From an uncultured Lactobacillus sp. (GTDB lineage Bacteria > Bacillota > Bacilli > Lactobacillales > Lactobacillaceae), in assembly GCA_946482425.1 (NCBI GenBank), contig CAMLRO010000018.1:1-21205 (forward strand): a DNA stretch of 21,205 bases, read 5' to 3'. Shown here in pieces: positions 13,267 to 21,205 of the stretch. The notes beneath the pieces are model-generated. The model did not search any database. It was not told where the DNA came from and saw nothing but the letters and a program-made list of their open reading frames with translations. The first letter of the stretch is position 1. Each line of letters opens with the position of its first letter. The position numbers were made by a program, and so were the translations under genes.

Positions 13267-16200
13267 ATGAGCAAGATTAATGAAGATTATATTTTAGGTC
13301 TCGATATCGGGACCAACTCTTGCGGCTGGGCCGTGACTGATAAGAAAAATAATTTATTAAAGCTCAGAGGAAAAACAGCAATTGGCTCACATTTATTTGA
13401 AGAAGGACATACTGCTGCTGACCGACGGGGATTTAGAACTACTAGAAGACGGCTCAAGCGCAGAAAGTGGCGCTTAAGATTGCTGGAAGAAATATTTGCG
13501 GAACCGATGGCTAAGGTAGATCCGGGATTTTTTGTGCGCCTGCATCAATCATGGGTTTCACCGCTGGATAAAGATCGCAAAAAGTATCATGCAATTGTGT
13601 TTCCAACAGCTAAGGAAGATCAGGCATTTTATCAAAAATATCCTACGATCTATCATTTGCGTGACGCACTGATGACGCAAGACCGTCAGTTTGATTTACG
13701 TGAAATATTTTTGGCAATACACCACATTGTTAAGTATCGTGGTAATTTTTTACAAGATACTTCTGTTAAAGATTTTGAAGCTTCCAAAATTGAAGTAGCA
13801 CCCATTTTAACAAATATTAACAATGCTTTTGCGGAAAAGATAGTTGAAGATCAAGATCCCATTGAATTAAATGTCGCAAACGCTGCCGAGATTGAGGCTG
13901 TTATACGTGGTAAAGATGCAGAAAAGACCGTTTATAAGATGGACAAGGTCAAAAAAATTGCCAAGTTATTAACTGATTCAACTGCTAAGGAAGAAAAAAA
14001 TGTAGCCAAGCAGATTGCTAACGCCATCATGGGCTACAAAACTCAATTTGAATCTATCTTAGGCAAAGAAATCGATAAAAGTGACAAGGCGCAATGGGAA
14101 TTCAAGCTGACTGATGGAGATGCAGATGATAAGCTTGATGCGTTGCTGCCAGATCTTGATGAAACTGATCAGACTATTATTGCCGAAATTAAAAAGCTGT
14201 TTAGTGCAATTACATTGAGCACAATAGTAGATGAAAACAAGAGTTTATCACAGTCAATGGTGGCCAAGTATGACAAACATCATCAAGATTATAGGTTGTT
14301 AAAAGCTTATGTCGACACTTTGCAGGATCGCAGTATAGCTAAAAAATTGCTTTTAGCCTATGATTTATACGTTAATAACAGACATGGCCATTTGCTGGAA
14401 GCTAAAACAGAATTTAAGCAGGATGGAACTTTAACTAAAGAAGATTTTTATAAAACTATTAAAAATAATCTGAATGATTCTGAGCTGGCTCGCAAAATTG
14501 CGCAAGAAATAGCAACGGATAACTTCATGCCTAAGCAGCGAACAAACAGTAATGGTGTAATTCCGTTTCAGCTGCATCAAATCGAACTGGATAAGATTAT
14601 TGCTAATCAAAGCAAATATTATCCATTCTTAGCTACAGAAAACCCAGTAGAAGATCACCGTAAACAAGCACCTTACAAGTTAGATGAACTGGTTAGATTT
14701 AGAGTACCTTATTATGTAGGTCCGATGATTACAGCCGATGAACAGGAAAAAACTTCCGGTAAGAGTTTTGCTTGGATGGTCAGAAAAGAAGATGGTCAGA
14801 TTACGCCTTGGAATTTTGAGCAAAAAGTAGACCGGCAAGAATCTGCCAACAAGTTTATTAAGCGCATGACTATTAAGGATACTTATCTTTTAGGTGAAGA
14901 TGTTTTGCCTGCTAATAGTTTGCTTTATCAAAGATTTGAAGTTTTAAATGAGCTTAATAATATTAAGGTTAATGATAGGAAAATCAGTATAGGCCTCAAG
15001 CAACGAATTTTTAACGATCTTTTCAAAGAGAATAAAAACGTTAAAAGTGATCAATTAATCAATTATTTAAAAAATAATTGGCATTTGCCAACTGTAGAAA
15101 TTAAGGGGCTGGCGGATCCAACTAAATTTAATTCAAGTCTTGCGAGTTATTATCACCTCAAAAGCTTACATGTGTTTGATAAGGAATTAGCAGATCCACA
15201 ATATCAAAAAGACTTTGAAAAAATAATTGAGTATTCATCTATTTTTGAAGATAAAAAGATTTTTCAAGATAAGTTACATGCTGAATTTAAATGGTTAACA
15301 CCTGAACAGTTTAAAGCTATTTCAACTTGGCGCTTGCAAGGCTGGGGAAGATTATCGCGCAAATTGCTAATAGAATTGCATGACACAAAAGGCCATAACA
15401 TTATGGATAAACTATGGACTAGTCAAAAGAATTTTATGCAAATTGTGACAGAACCAGATTTTAAAGATGCAATTGCTAAAGAAAACCAGGATGTTACTCA
15501 GGAAAATGGTATTGAAGAGATTTTGGCTGACGCCTATACTTCTCCAGCTAACAAAAAAGCTATAAGGCAGGTCGTCAAAGTAGTAGCTGATGTTGTAAAA
15601 GCAGCAGGTGGCAAGAAACCTGCACAATTTGCGATTGAATTTACACGAGAACCACAAAGGAATTTACAGCTATCACATATACGAGGTACTAAGCTGCTTA
15701 AAACTTATGAAGAAACTGCTAGCGAATTGGTAGACCAGAATCTAACTGACAAATTAGAAGAATATACAGTTAACCGTAAGTTACTTAAAGATGAATATTT
15801 CCTATATTTCATGCAGGCAGGTAGAGATGCATATTCAGGCGAAAAAATAGATATAGATGATATTCCTAAAAATTATCAAATAGATCATATATTGCCAAAG
15901 ACAATGATTAAAGATGATTCATTTAATAATCGTGTACTAACTAGAACTCAATTAAATCAAAAAAAGGGTAATCGGTATGCTCTTAAAGTGTTTGGGACTG
16001 ATGTTGCAGCTGGTTCAAAAATGCTTATTCCAGAAATGTGGAAAATGTGGTATGCAGATAGACTAATTAATGAACAAAAATTAAATAATTTGCTATTTAA
16101 TCCTGGGAAAGATATTGATAAGCAGAAAAAACATTTTATTAACAGACAGCTGGTAGAAACTAGTCAAATTATTAAGTTAGTATCAGTTATTTTACAAAAT

Positions 16201-17454
16201 AAATATCCAAATGCAGAAATCATTACAGTTAAAGCTGGTGACAACTCCGCTCTGCGTCAGCGTTTAGATTTATACAAGAGCCGTGAAGTTAATGATTATC
16301 ATCATGCAATTGATGCCTATTTAACTATAGTTTGTGGGAATTTTCTATATCAAGTGTATCCTAACCTTCGGCCATATTTTGTATATGGGCAGTTTAAAAA
16401 ATTTAGTCAAGACAAAAATTTGGAAAAAGATATTCTTAAAAATCTAAAGTTACAAAATTTCTTGTGGCCTTTACTGCAAAAAGATAATTCTGAGGGTAAA
16501 GCCCTAGAAGAAATTAGGGAAAATGTTAGCCATCGGATAGTCTTTTACAAGCACCCAGACATTTTTGACAAATTACGTAAAGCATATAATTATAAATACA
16601 TGCTAGTCTCAAGAGAAACTACGACTGAAAATAGTAGTATGTTTAACATGACTGTTTATCCTCGCGGAGAGCGTGATCGTAAGAAAACTAGAAAGCTAAT
16701 TCCGAAAGGTAACGGACTTGATCCGAAAATTTATGGTGGGTACAGCAGCAACACTGATGCATATATGGTAATTGTCAAGATTGAGAAAGCAAAAGAATCC
16801 ACTTATAAAGTTATTGGCGTTCCGATGCGCGCTCTTGCAAGCTTAAATCAGGCTAAAAAACAAGGGAATTATAGGGAAGAACTACGCAAAGTGCTTGAGC
16901 CTCAGATCATGTTTGATAAAAATGGTAAACCTAAGCGAGGCGTTAAAAGTTTTAGAGTAGTAAAAGACCATGTTCACTTTAAGCAACTAGTTTTAGACGG
17001 TGACAAAAAATTTATGTTATATTCTGCGCGTTATTTTGCCAATGCTAAGCAATTAACACTTTCTCATGAAACTATGAAAGTAGTGACAGATAATCTAGAA
17101 AAAGAGGATTATAAAGATGAAAATCAACTTCTTATAAATGCTTATGATGAAATATTACAAAAAGTCGATCAATATTTGCCCTTGTTTGATGCCAATAAGT
17201 TTAGAGCAGGCCTTCATAATGGTAAAGCTAAATTTATTGATTTGACTGTTAAGGATAAAAAAATTGTTTTAAGTAAAGTATTAGACGGGTTACATGATAA
17301 TATGGTTAATCCAGATTTGAAGAACTTGGGAATTAAAACCCCATTTGGCAAAATGCAGTCATCATCTGGTATAACTTTGTCATCTAATGCAGTATTAATC
17401 TTCCAGTCACCAACTGGACTTTTTGAAAAACGGGTTAAGATAGCTGATTTATAA
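13267..17454 (+). CDS. cas9: Cas9, type II-A CRISPR RNA-guided endonuclease
   Basis: Dual-RNA-guided DNA endonuclease, 1395 aa, typical for II-A. RuvC-I is LGLDIGTNSCGWAV with Asp13. The Arg-rich bridge helix RRGFRTTRRRLKRRKWRLRL spans about residues 57-77, followed by a long recognition lobe. RuvC-II is AIEFTRE with Glu791. HNH is YQIDHILPKT with His874, and Asn897 corresponds to SpCas9 Asn863. RuvC-III is NDYHHAIDAY with His1013 and Asp1016. All nuclease residues are intact, so the enzyme should be active. The C-terminal PAM-reading segment ends VLIFQSPTGLFEKRVKIADL, parallel to SpCas9 TLIHQSITGLYETRI, but lacks the two Arg that read NGG. It has its own terminator and is followed by the antisense tracrRNA and cas1. 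Confidence 0.98.
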   Translation: MSKINEDYILGLDIGTNSCGWAVTDKKNNLLKLRGKTAIGSHLFEEGHTAADRRGFRTTRRRLKRRKWRLRLLEEIFAEPMAKVDPGFFVRLHQSWVSPLDKDRKKYHAIVFPTAKEDQAFYQKYPTIYHLRDALMTQDRQFDLREIFLAIHHIVKYRGNFLQDTSVKDFEASKIEVAPILTNINNAFAEKIVEDQDPIELNVANAAEIEAVIRGKDAEKTVYKMDKVKKIAKLLTDSTAKEEKNVAKQIANAIMGYKTQFESILGKEIDKSDKAQWEFKLTDGDADDKLDALLPDLDETDQTIIAEIKKLFSAITLSTIVDENKSLSQSMVAKYDKHHQDYRLLKAYVDTLQDRSIAKKLLLAYDLYVNNRHGHLLEAKTEFKQDGTLTKEDFYKTIKNNLNDSELARKIAQEIATDNFMPKQRTNSNGVIPFQLHQIELDKIIANQSKYYPFLATENPVEDHRKQAPYKLDELVRFRVPYYVGPMITADEQEKTSGKSFAWMVRKEDGQITPWNFEQKVDRQESANKFIKRMTIKDTYLLGEDVLPANSLLYQRFEVLNELNNIKVNDRKISIGLKQRIFNDLFKENKNVKSDQLINYLKNNWHLPTVEIKGLADPTKFNSSLASYYHLKSLHVFDKELADPQYQKDFEKIIEYSSIFEDKKIFQDKLHAEFKWLTPEQFKAISTWRLQGWGRLSRKLLIELHDTKGHNIMDKLWTSQKNFMQIVTEPDFKDAIAKENQDVTQENGIEEILADAYTSPANKKAIRQVVKVVADVVKAAGGKKPAQFAIEFTREPQRNLQLSHIRGTKLLKTYEETASELVDQNLTDKLEEYTVNRKLLKDEYFLYFMQAGRDAYSGEKIDIDDIPKNYQIDHILPKTMIKDDSFNNRVLTRTQLNQKKGNRYALKVFGTDVAAGSKMLIPEMWKMWYADRLINEQKLNNLLFNPGKDIDKQKKHFINRQLVETSQIIKLVSVILQNKYPNAEIITVKAGDNSALRQRLDLYKSREVNDYHHAIDAYLTIVCGNFLYQVYPNLRPYFVYGQFKKFSQDKNLEKDILKNLKLQNFLWPLLQKDNSEGKALEEIRENVSHRIVFYKHPDIFDKLRKAYNYKYMLVSRETTTENSSMFNMTVYPRGERDRKKTRKLIPKGNGLDPKIYGGYSSNTDAYMVIVKIEKAKESTYKVIGVPMRALASLNQAKKQGNYREELRKVLEPQIMFDKNGKPKRGVKSFRVVKDHVHFKQLVLDGDKKFMLYSARYFANAKQLTLSHETMKVVTDNLEKEDYKDENQLLINAYDEILQKVDQYLPLFDANKFRAGLHNGKAKFIDLTVKDKKIVLSKVLDGLHDNMVNPDLKNLGIKTPFGKMQSSSGITLSSNAVLIFQSPTGLFEKRVKIADL

Positions 17455-17457
17455 ACT

Positions 17458-17494
17458 AAAATAGGGAAGCGCAATAATCCGATTCCCTATTTTT
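17458..17494 (+). terminator. Intrinsic terminator after cas9
   Basis: 11-bp stem AAAATAGGGAA / TTCCCTATTTT beginning 4 bp after the cas9 stop, loop of 14 nt, ending in T. The A-tract at its left could also make it a back-up terminator for the leftward tracrRNA. Confidence 0.85.
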
Positions 17495-17500
17495 ATGCAT

Positions 17501-17634
17501 AAAAAAACCTCCGCTATAGAGCTGAGGCAGGACGGTAATAACCGCGTTGAAACTTAGTATCTCAAAGATACATTGTTTGATTTTAAATCTGGTTGTTAGA
17601 TCAATAATGATTAGATCGTTGGTAGCTAACCAAC
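17501..17634 (-). ncRNA. tracrRNA
   Basis: Leftward RNA of about 134 nt in the cas9-cas1 gap, needed for crRNA maturation and Cas9 loading. The anti-repeat (17581-17617), read in repeat orientation, contains GTTGTTAGATCAATAATGAT against ATTGTTAGATCAATGATGAT in the CRISPR repeat. A lower stem (TTTTAAAT against TTTTAGAT) is separated from the upper stem by a bulge, as in other II-A duplexes. Then come a nexus-like hairpin GTATCT-TTG-AGATAC (17557-17571), a small CGGT-TATT-ACCG hairpin (17533-17544), and a terminator hairpin CCTCAGC/GCGGAGG (17508-17527) with seven T (17501-17507). The 5' end probably carries a hairpin GTTGGT-TAGCT-ACCAAC (17618-17634). The ends are predicted, not measured. Confidence 0.9.
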
Positions 17635-17640
17635 AACTAT

Positions 17641-17668
17641 AGTATAACATTTATTTTCAAAAATACAA
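17641..17668 (-). promoter_or_regulatory. tracrRNA promoter, overlapping the cas1 upstream region
   Basis: On the minus strand, -35 TTGTAT (17663-17668), a 16-bp spacer and -10 TATACT (17641-17646), with a start expected near 17634. The plus strand of the same segment holds TATAAC (17643-17648) that could be the -10 for cas1, preceded by TTGGTA at 17619-17624 with an 18-bp spacer. The two promoters would then overlap back to back. Confidence 0.6.
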
Positions 17669-17677
17669 GGAGGAAAT

Positions 17678-18589
17678 ATGGGATGGAGATCAGTAATCAT
17701 CACGCAGCATGCTAAATTAACTTATTCAATGCAAATGATGATTGTACAAACTCGTGATGGCATAAACCAAATACCAATTGAGGATGTTAATTTATTGCTC
17801 GTTTCAACCACACAGGCAGTGATTACCAGCGCACTCATTAGTAAATTGGCGCAAAATCAAACTAAAGTTATATTTGTTGATGAAAAAGGTAATCCTATTG
17901 TTGAAACAGCTGTTTATTATCCGGGAACAAGGAATATGGCTAAATTAACGCAACAATTTAATTGGGATGAACATTTAAAAGAGGTGTTGTGGACAAAGAT
18001 AGTTAGTCAAAAGATCAAAAATCAGATTGCGGTTTTAGCTAATTATCATTTGAATAAGGACGAGGTTCAGAATGAACTGGACCAGTTAGAAATTAATGAT
18101 GAAAGCAACCGAGAGGCAATTGCAGCCCGTAAATATTTTATGCTTTTATTCGATAAGAACTTTGTCAGACGTGACACCAGTGCCATTAATGCAGCACTAG
18201 ATTATGGTTATGCTATTTTGCTTTCAAGTTTTAATAGAGAAATTGCAATGAATGGCTATCTGACATATTTTGGCATTCACCACTGTTCACAGGAAAACCC
18301 ATTTAATTTGGCCTCGGACTTAATGGAACCATTTCGACCATTTGTAGATTATTGGGTTAAGGCCCACGAAAAGATTAAGGAACTAACACCAGATATTAAG
18401 TATGGGCTAGTTGAACTTTTAAGTTTAGAAATAAAGTTTAATGGTAAAAAGACGCTTTTGACAAATGCTATTACAGTTTATGTACGAGAATGTTTAAAAT
18501 TTCTAAGTGGGGATAGTAAGGAATTGCCAGAAATGGAGATGAGTTTGACTAATGAGGTACCGAATAATGCGCTTAATGATAATGTTTGA
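17678..18589 (+). CDS. cas1: Cas1, CRISPR adaptation integrase
   Basis: Integrase that, with Cas2, inserts new spacers at the leader end of the array, 303 aa, type II-A form. The N-terminal beta domain begins MGWRSVIITQHAKLTYS. The catalytic metal ligands are probably Glu146 (NREAIAARKYF), His202 (FGIHHCS) and Glu217 (NPFNLASDLMEPFRP), the last block being the family signature. GGAGG lies only 4 nt before ATG, a short spacing. The upstream gap contains the tracrRNA and a terminator for cas9, so cas1 likely has its own promoter. The 3' end overlaps cas2 by 38 bp. Confidence 0.96.
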   Translation: MGWRSVIITQHAKLTYSMQMMIVQTRDGINQIPIEDVNLLLVSTTQAVITSALISKLAQNQTKVIFVDEKGNPIVETAVYYPGTRNMAKLTQQFNWDEHLKEVLWTKIVSQKIKNQIAVLANYHLNKDEVQNELDQLEINDESNREAIAARKYFMLLFDKNFVRRDTSAINAALDYGYAILLSSFNREIAMNGYLTYFGIHHCSQENPFNLASDLMEPFRPFVDYWVKAHEKIKELTPDIKYGLVELLSLEIKFNGKKTLLTNAITVYVRECLKFLSGDSKELPEMEMSLTNEVPNNALNDNV

Positions 18590-18872
18590 TTTACCAACAG
18601 AAACAGCTGAAGAACGAAAAGAATATCGCCAATTTCATAAAAAGTTGATTAATGAAGGTTTTCTGATGGTCCAATTTTCAGTATATGTGCGAGTCTGTGT
18701 TACTAGACAAACGGCTAAGTTTTTGGAAAATCGTATTAGAAAATTCTTGCCTCGAGGAGGATTAGTACAGTCATTAATGGTTACTGAAAAACAATATAAT
18801 GACATGCATTTTTTAGTCGGTAAGCCAATTGATGATGTGCGTAATACATCAGATAGGACGGTAATTTTATGA
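18552..18872 (+). CDS. cas2: Cas2, CRISPR adaptation protein
   Basis: Small ferredoxin-fold partner of Cas1, 106 aa. The sequence begins MRYRIMRLMIMFDLPTETAEERKEY, like streptococcal Cas2 proteins that start with a similar x-YRxMR-xx-MFD-PT, which supports the ATG at 18552 even though it lies inside cas1. ATG at 18567 is a shorter alternative. The acidic MFDLP strand and the C-terminal TVTEKQ-type segment (MVTEKQYNDM) are present. It overlaps csn2 by four bases (ATGA). Confidence 0.95.
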   Translation: MRYRIMRLMIMFDLPTETAEERKEYRQFHKKLINEGFLMVQFSVYVRVCVTRQTAKFLENRIRKFLPRGGLVQSLMVTEKQYNDMHFLVGKPIDDVRNTSDRTVIL

Positions 18873-19537
18873 TTTTAACTTATGCGACTCATAAAAAATG
18901 GGTATTTAAGGATCCTGGAATAAAAGTAATTGGTTTACAAAGTTCAATAGCTTACCGTGATATAATTCAAGGCTTTCAAGGAAAAAACAAGCTGTTAATT
19001 TGTTCAGAGGATGATTATAGTCCCCTTGATGTAAGTAAAACTTTTGATTTTATTGGTGATCCAATGCTTAGTGGGGATATTACTAAAAAGTATATGCCTC
19101 ACATTGTAAGTAGTTATCTAAAAAGTTTAGACGAAGAAAATCGTAATAAAGTGATTAAGTCTTTCTATAATTTAGAGTCAACCTTGCAAGATTCACTTTT
19201 ACTTGAAGACTTACCTTTAGCAATTAATTTTGATGAAGACTTAAAAAAATTACTTAAATTTACAGAAATTCATTTAGATAAATCAATGTTGCTCAGTCCA
19301 TATGGTATAATAGAAACAGTTTTAAAAATTCACCAAACGTGTAATTTAAAATCAGTTCCTGTTATTTGTAATGTAGCTCATTACTTAGAAGAGCAGGAGT
19401 GGCAAGAGTTAGCTAGTCTTGTCACAGAAATGAATTTAATTTTGGTTGTAATTGAATTCACAACAAGAGAAAATTTGGCAATATCTAAAGACATACCTTT
19501 TTACTATATTGATAAGGATCTAATCGATTGGTACTAG
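18869..19537 (+). CDS. csn2: Csn2, type II-A adaptation protein
   Basis: Subtype-defining protein of II-A systems, 222 aa, the short Csn2 form. Family members form a tetrameric ring that threads double-stranded DNA ends during spacer capture. It begins MILTYATHKKWVFKD and contains alternating hydrophobic strands and helices, with FIGDPMLSGDITKKYMPHI near residue 60 and LILVVIEFTTRENLA near the C-terminus. Conservation is low in this family, so the call rests on position after cas2, length, and the lack of any other fitting gene. The first CRISPR repeat begins only 30 bp after the stop. Confidence 0.93.
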   Translation: MILTYATHKKWVFKDPGIKVIGLQSSIAYRDIIQGFQGKNKLLICSEDDYSPLDVSKTFDFIGDPMLSGDITKKYMPHIVSSYLKSLDEENRNKVIKSFYNLESTLQDSLLLEDLPLAINFDEDLKKLLKFTEIHLDKSMLLSPYGIIETVLKIHQTCNLKSVPVICNVAHYLEEQEWQELASLVTEMNLILVVIEFTTRENLAISKDIPFYYIDKDLIDWY

Positions 19538-19567
19538 CAAAAATTAAAATCAGATTATAAAACATCG
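19538..19567 (+). promoter_or_regulatory. CRISPR leader, very short
   Basis: The 30 bp between the csn2 stop and the first repeat hold the leader end, finishing AAACATCG at the repeat border where Cas1-Cas2 is expected to dock. A TATAAA at 19556-19561 could be a -10 for the pre-crRNA, but no good -35 is seen, and part of the leader may lie inside csn2. Confidence 0.5.
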
Positions 19568-21205
19568 GTTTTAGATGATTGTTAGATCAATGATGATTAG
19601 AACAAAAATATTTGATAAATTACGACATCAAGAGTTTTAGATGATTGTTAGATCAATGATGATTAGAACTTTATAAACGTACTCAAGCCAGTTATACGCG
19701 TTTTAGATGATTGTTAGATCAATGATGATTAGAACATAATAACCGACTCGTTAATGAAGTAAGCAGTTTTAGATGATTGTTAGATCAATGATGATTAGAA
19801 CCATTTACCTTCAAAAATTCGCGCGATCTTTGTTTTAGATGATTGTTAGATCAATGATGATTAGAACTTTTATTCGCCAGAATGTGAATTATCAATAGTT
19901 TTAGATGATTGTTAGATCAATGATGATTAGAACTGCTGAATGTAGGCGCCAAACAAAAATAGGTTTTAGATGATTGTTAGATCAATGATGATTAGAACAT
20001 GTGTCTACATTGTGAGATAATATATGTAGTTTTAGATGATTGTTAGATCAATGATGATTAGAACACTGGTAGCGTACTTTTTCAAAGTTACAATGTTTTA
20101 GATGATTGTTAGATCAATGATGATTAGAACAGGCTATAACGAACTAACTAACGATTTACCGTTTTAGATGATTGTTAGATCAATGATGATTAGAACACTT
20201 TCAAAGATTAATAACTGATATTGATTGTTTTAGATGATTGTTAGATCAATGATGATTAGAACGCGAATATTCCTATCCGCAATGGAGAACACGTTTTAGA
20301 TGATTGTTAGATCAATGATGATTAGAACATGGTCCTGCCGATAACCTACACGCATTCTGTTTTAGATGATTGTTAGATCAATGATGATTAGAACGATATG
20401 ATACTTATTGCAGTTGGAAATGCTGTTTTAGATGATTGTTAGATCAATGATGATTAGAACGCTTTTCGATCATTGTTCGCCCTCCTAGAGGTTTTAGATG
20501 ATTGTTAGATCAATGATGATTAGAACTGTTGGGATAACTAAACAAAAAGATATTAAGTTTTAGATGATTGTTAGATCAATGATGATTAGAACGACCTTTC
20601 TTAATTGCAAAGGTTGCTTTGTGTTTTAGATGATTGTTAGATCAATGATGATTAGAACTACCCTATATAATAGGTAGAGATACGACAAGTTTTAGATGAT
20701 TGTTAGATCAATGATGATTAGAACTTCTGATTCTCGTAATGATGTTTCTGCTCTGTTTTAGATGATTGTTAGATCAATGATGATTAGAACTCGGTGGAGG
20801 TGCTTTTGAAAAAGACTTAAGTTTTAGATGATTGTTAGATCAATGATGATTAGAACTTATTGGTCTTGCATAAATTTAAATATTCAGTTTTAGATGATTG
20901 TTAGATCAATGATGATTAGAACTTATAACTTGATACTCATTAACTGGAATACGTTTTAGATGATTGTTAGATCAATGATGATTAGAACATTTTGAACCGT
21001 TCTTCAATATCTCTGTTTGTTTTAGATGATTGTTAGATCAATGATGATTAGAACCATATCCTGACAAAGTCACAGCATCAACTCGTTTTAGATGATTGTT
21101 AGATCAATGATGATTAGAACATGAGTATCGCCAATGTAACATTGCATACGGTTTTAGATGATTGTTAGATCAATGATGATTAGAACCCTTTGCCCGTATT
21201 AGCAT
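19568..21205 (+). CRISPR. Type II-A CRISPR array, 25 repeats, continues past the right edge
   Basis: Twenty-five copies of a 36-bp repeat beginning GTTTTAGATGATTG and ending GATGATTAGAAC, identical in every copy by eye, starting at 19568 and last at 21151-21186. The period is 66 bp except one step of 65 bp. There are 24 complete spacers, 23 of 30 nt and one (19934-19962) of 29 nt, plus 19 nt of another at the edge. crRNA sense is rightward, with the leader on the csn2 side, as shown by the pairing of the repeat with the leftward tracrRNA. No spacer is repeated, and I saw none matching this window. Confidence 0.99.

Noticed and set aside
17501..17634. Long tracrRNA acting as a natural single guide that represses the cas promoter
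   Set aside because: That role, known in S. pyogenes, needs a repeat-like GUUUUAG strand and a spacer matching a cas promoter 5' of the anti-repeat. Only a short unrelated hairpin fits between the predicted start and the anti-repeat.
17456..17650. 64-codon leftward ORF in the cas9-cas1 gap
   Set aside because: The stretch is fully explained by the cas9 terminator, tracrRNA and its promoter; the ORF has no ribosome site.
19568..21205. Self-targeting spacers against genes in this window
   Set aside because: Reading the spacers against the window by eye gave no match; a full search was not possible.

Overview
The window looks like a chromosomal piece of a low-GC Gram-positive bacterium, most likely a Lactobacillus (sensu lato). 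The reasons are AT-rich DNA, strong GGAGG ribosome sites, an L-2-hydroxyisocaproate dehydrogenase very like the Weissella/Lactobacillus enzyme, a galactitol-class PTS, a Firmicute sigma-54 and a type II-A CRISPR-Cas locus. Species is not decided.

Layout. (1) 1-4416, minus strand: an aromatic amino acid-type ABC transporter. Two paralogous lipoprotein substrate-binding genes lie in tandem. The upstream one (3136-4104) is monocistronic with its own terminator. The downstream one (1692-2660) leads an operon with the permease (744-1661) and the ATPase (1-766, cut by the left edge). Each binding-protein gene has a promoter, a leader of about 280 nt, a 21-codon leader peptide ending in Arg-Tyr-Tyr-x-Ser-Tyr-x-Arg, and an intrinsic terminator just before the gene. 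The leader RNA contains a chain of mutually exclusive helices linking the Tyr codons to the terminator. This fits a ribosome-mediated, tyrosine-sensing transcription attenuator, and it is the most interesting thing in the window.

(2) 4472-9608: a sugar/polyol unit. A PfkB-family sugar-phosphate kinase and a DeoR repressor are transcribed leftward. A galactitol-class PTS (IIA, IIB, IIC), a small membrane protein and a class II (fuculose-type) aldolase are transcribed rightward. The rightward promoter carries a near-consensus cre. No polyol-phosphate dehydrogenase is present, so the substrate is open.

(3) 9770-13188: housekeeping-type genes. These are sigma-54 (rpoN), a convergent aldo/keto reductase and an L-2-hydroxyisocaproate-type dehydrogenase, separated by clear terminators.

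(4) 13267-21205: a complete type II-A CRISPR-Cas system, with cas9, an antisense tracrRNA in the cas9-cas1 gap, overlapping cas1-cas2-csn2, then an array of 25 identical 36-bp repeats that runs off the right edge. A terminator after cas9 and a promoter region divergent from the tracrRNA suggest that the effector and adaptation genes are separate transcription units.
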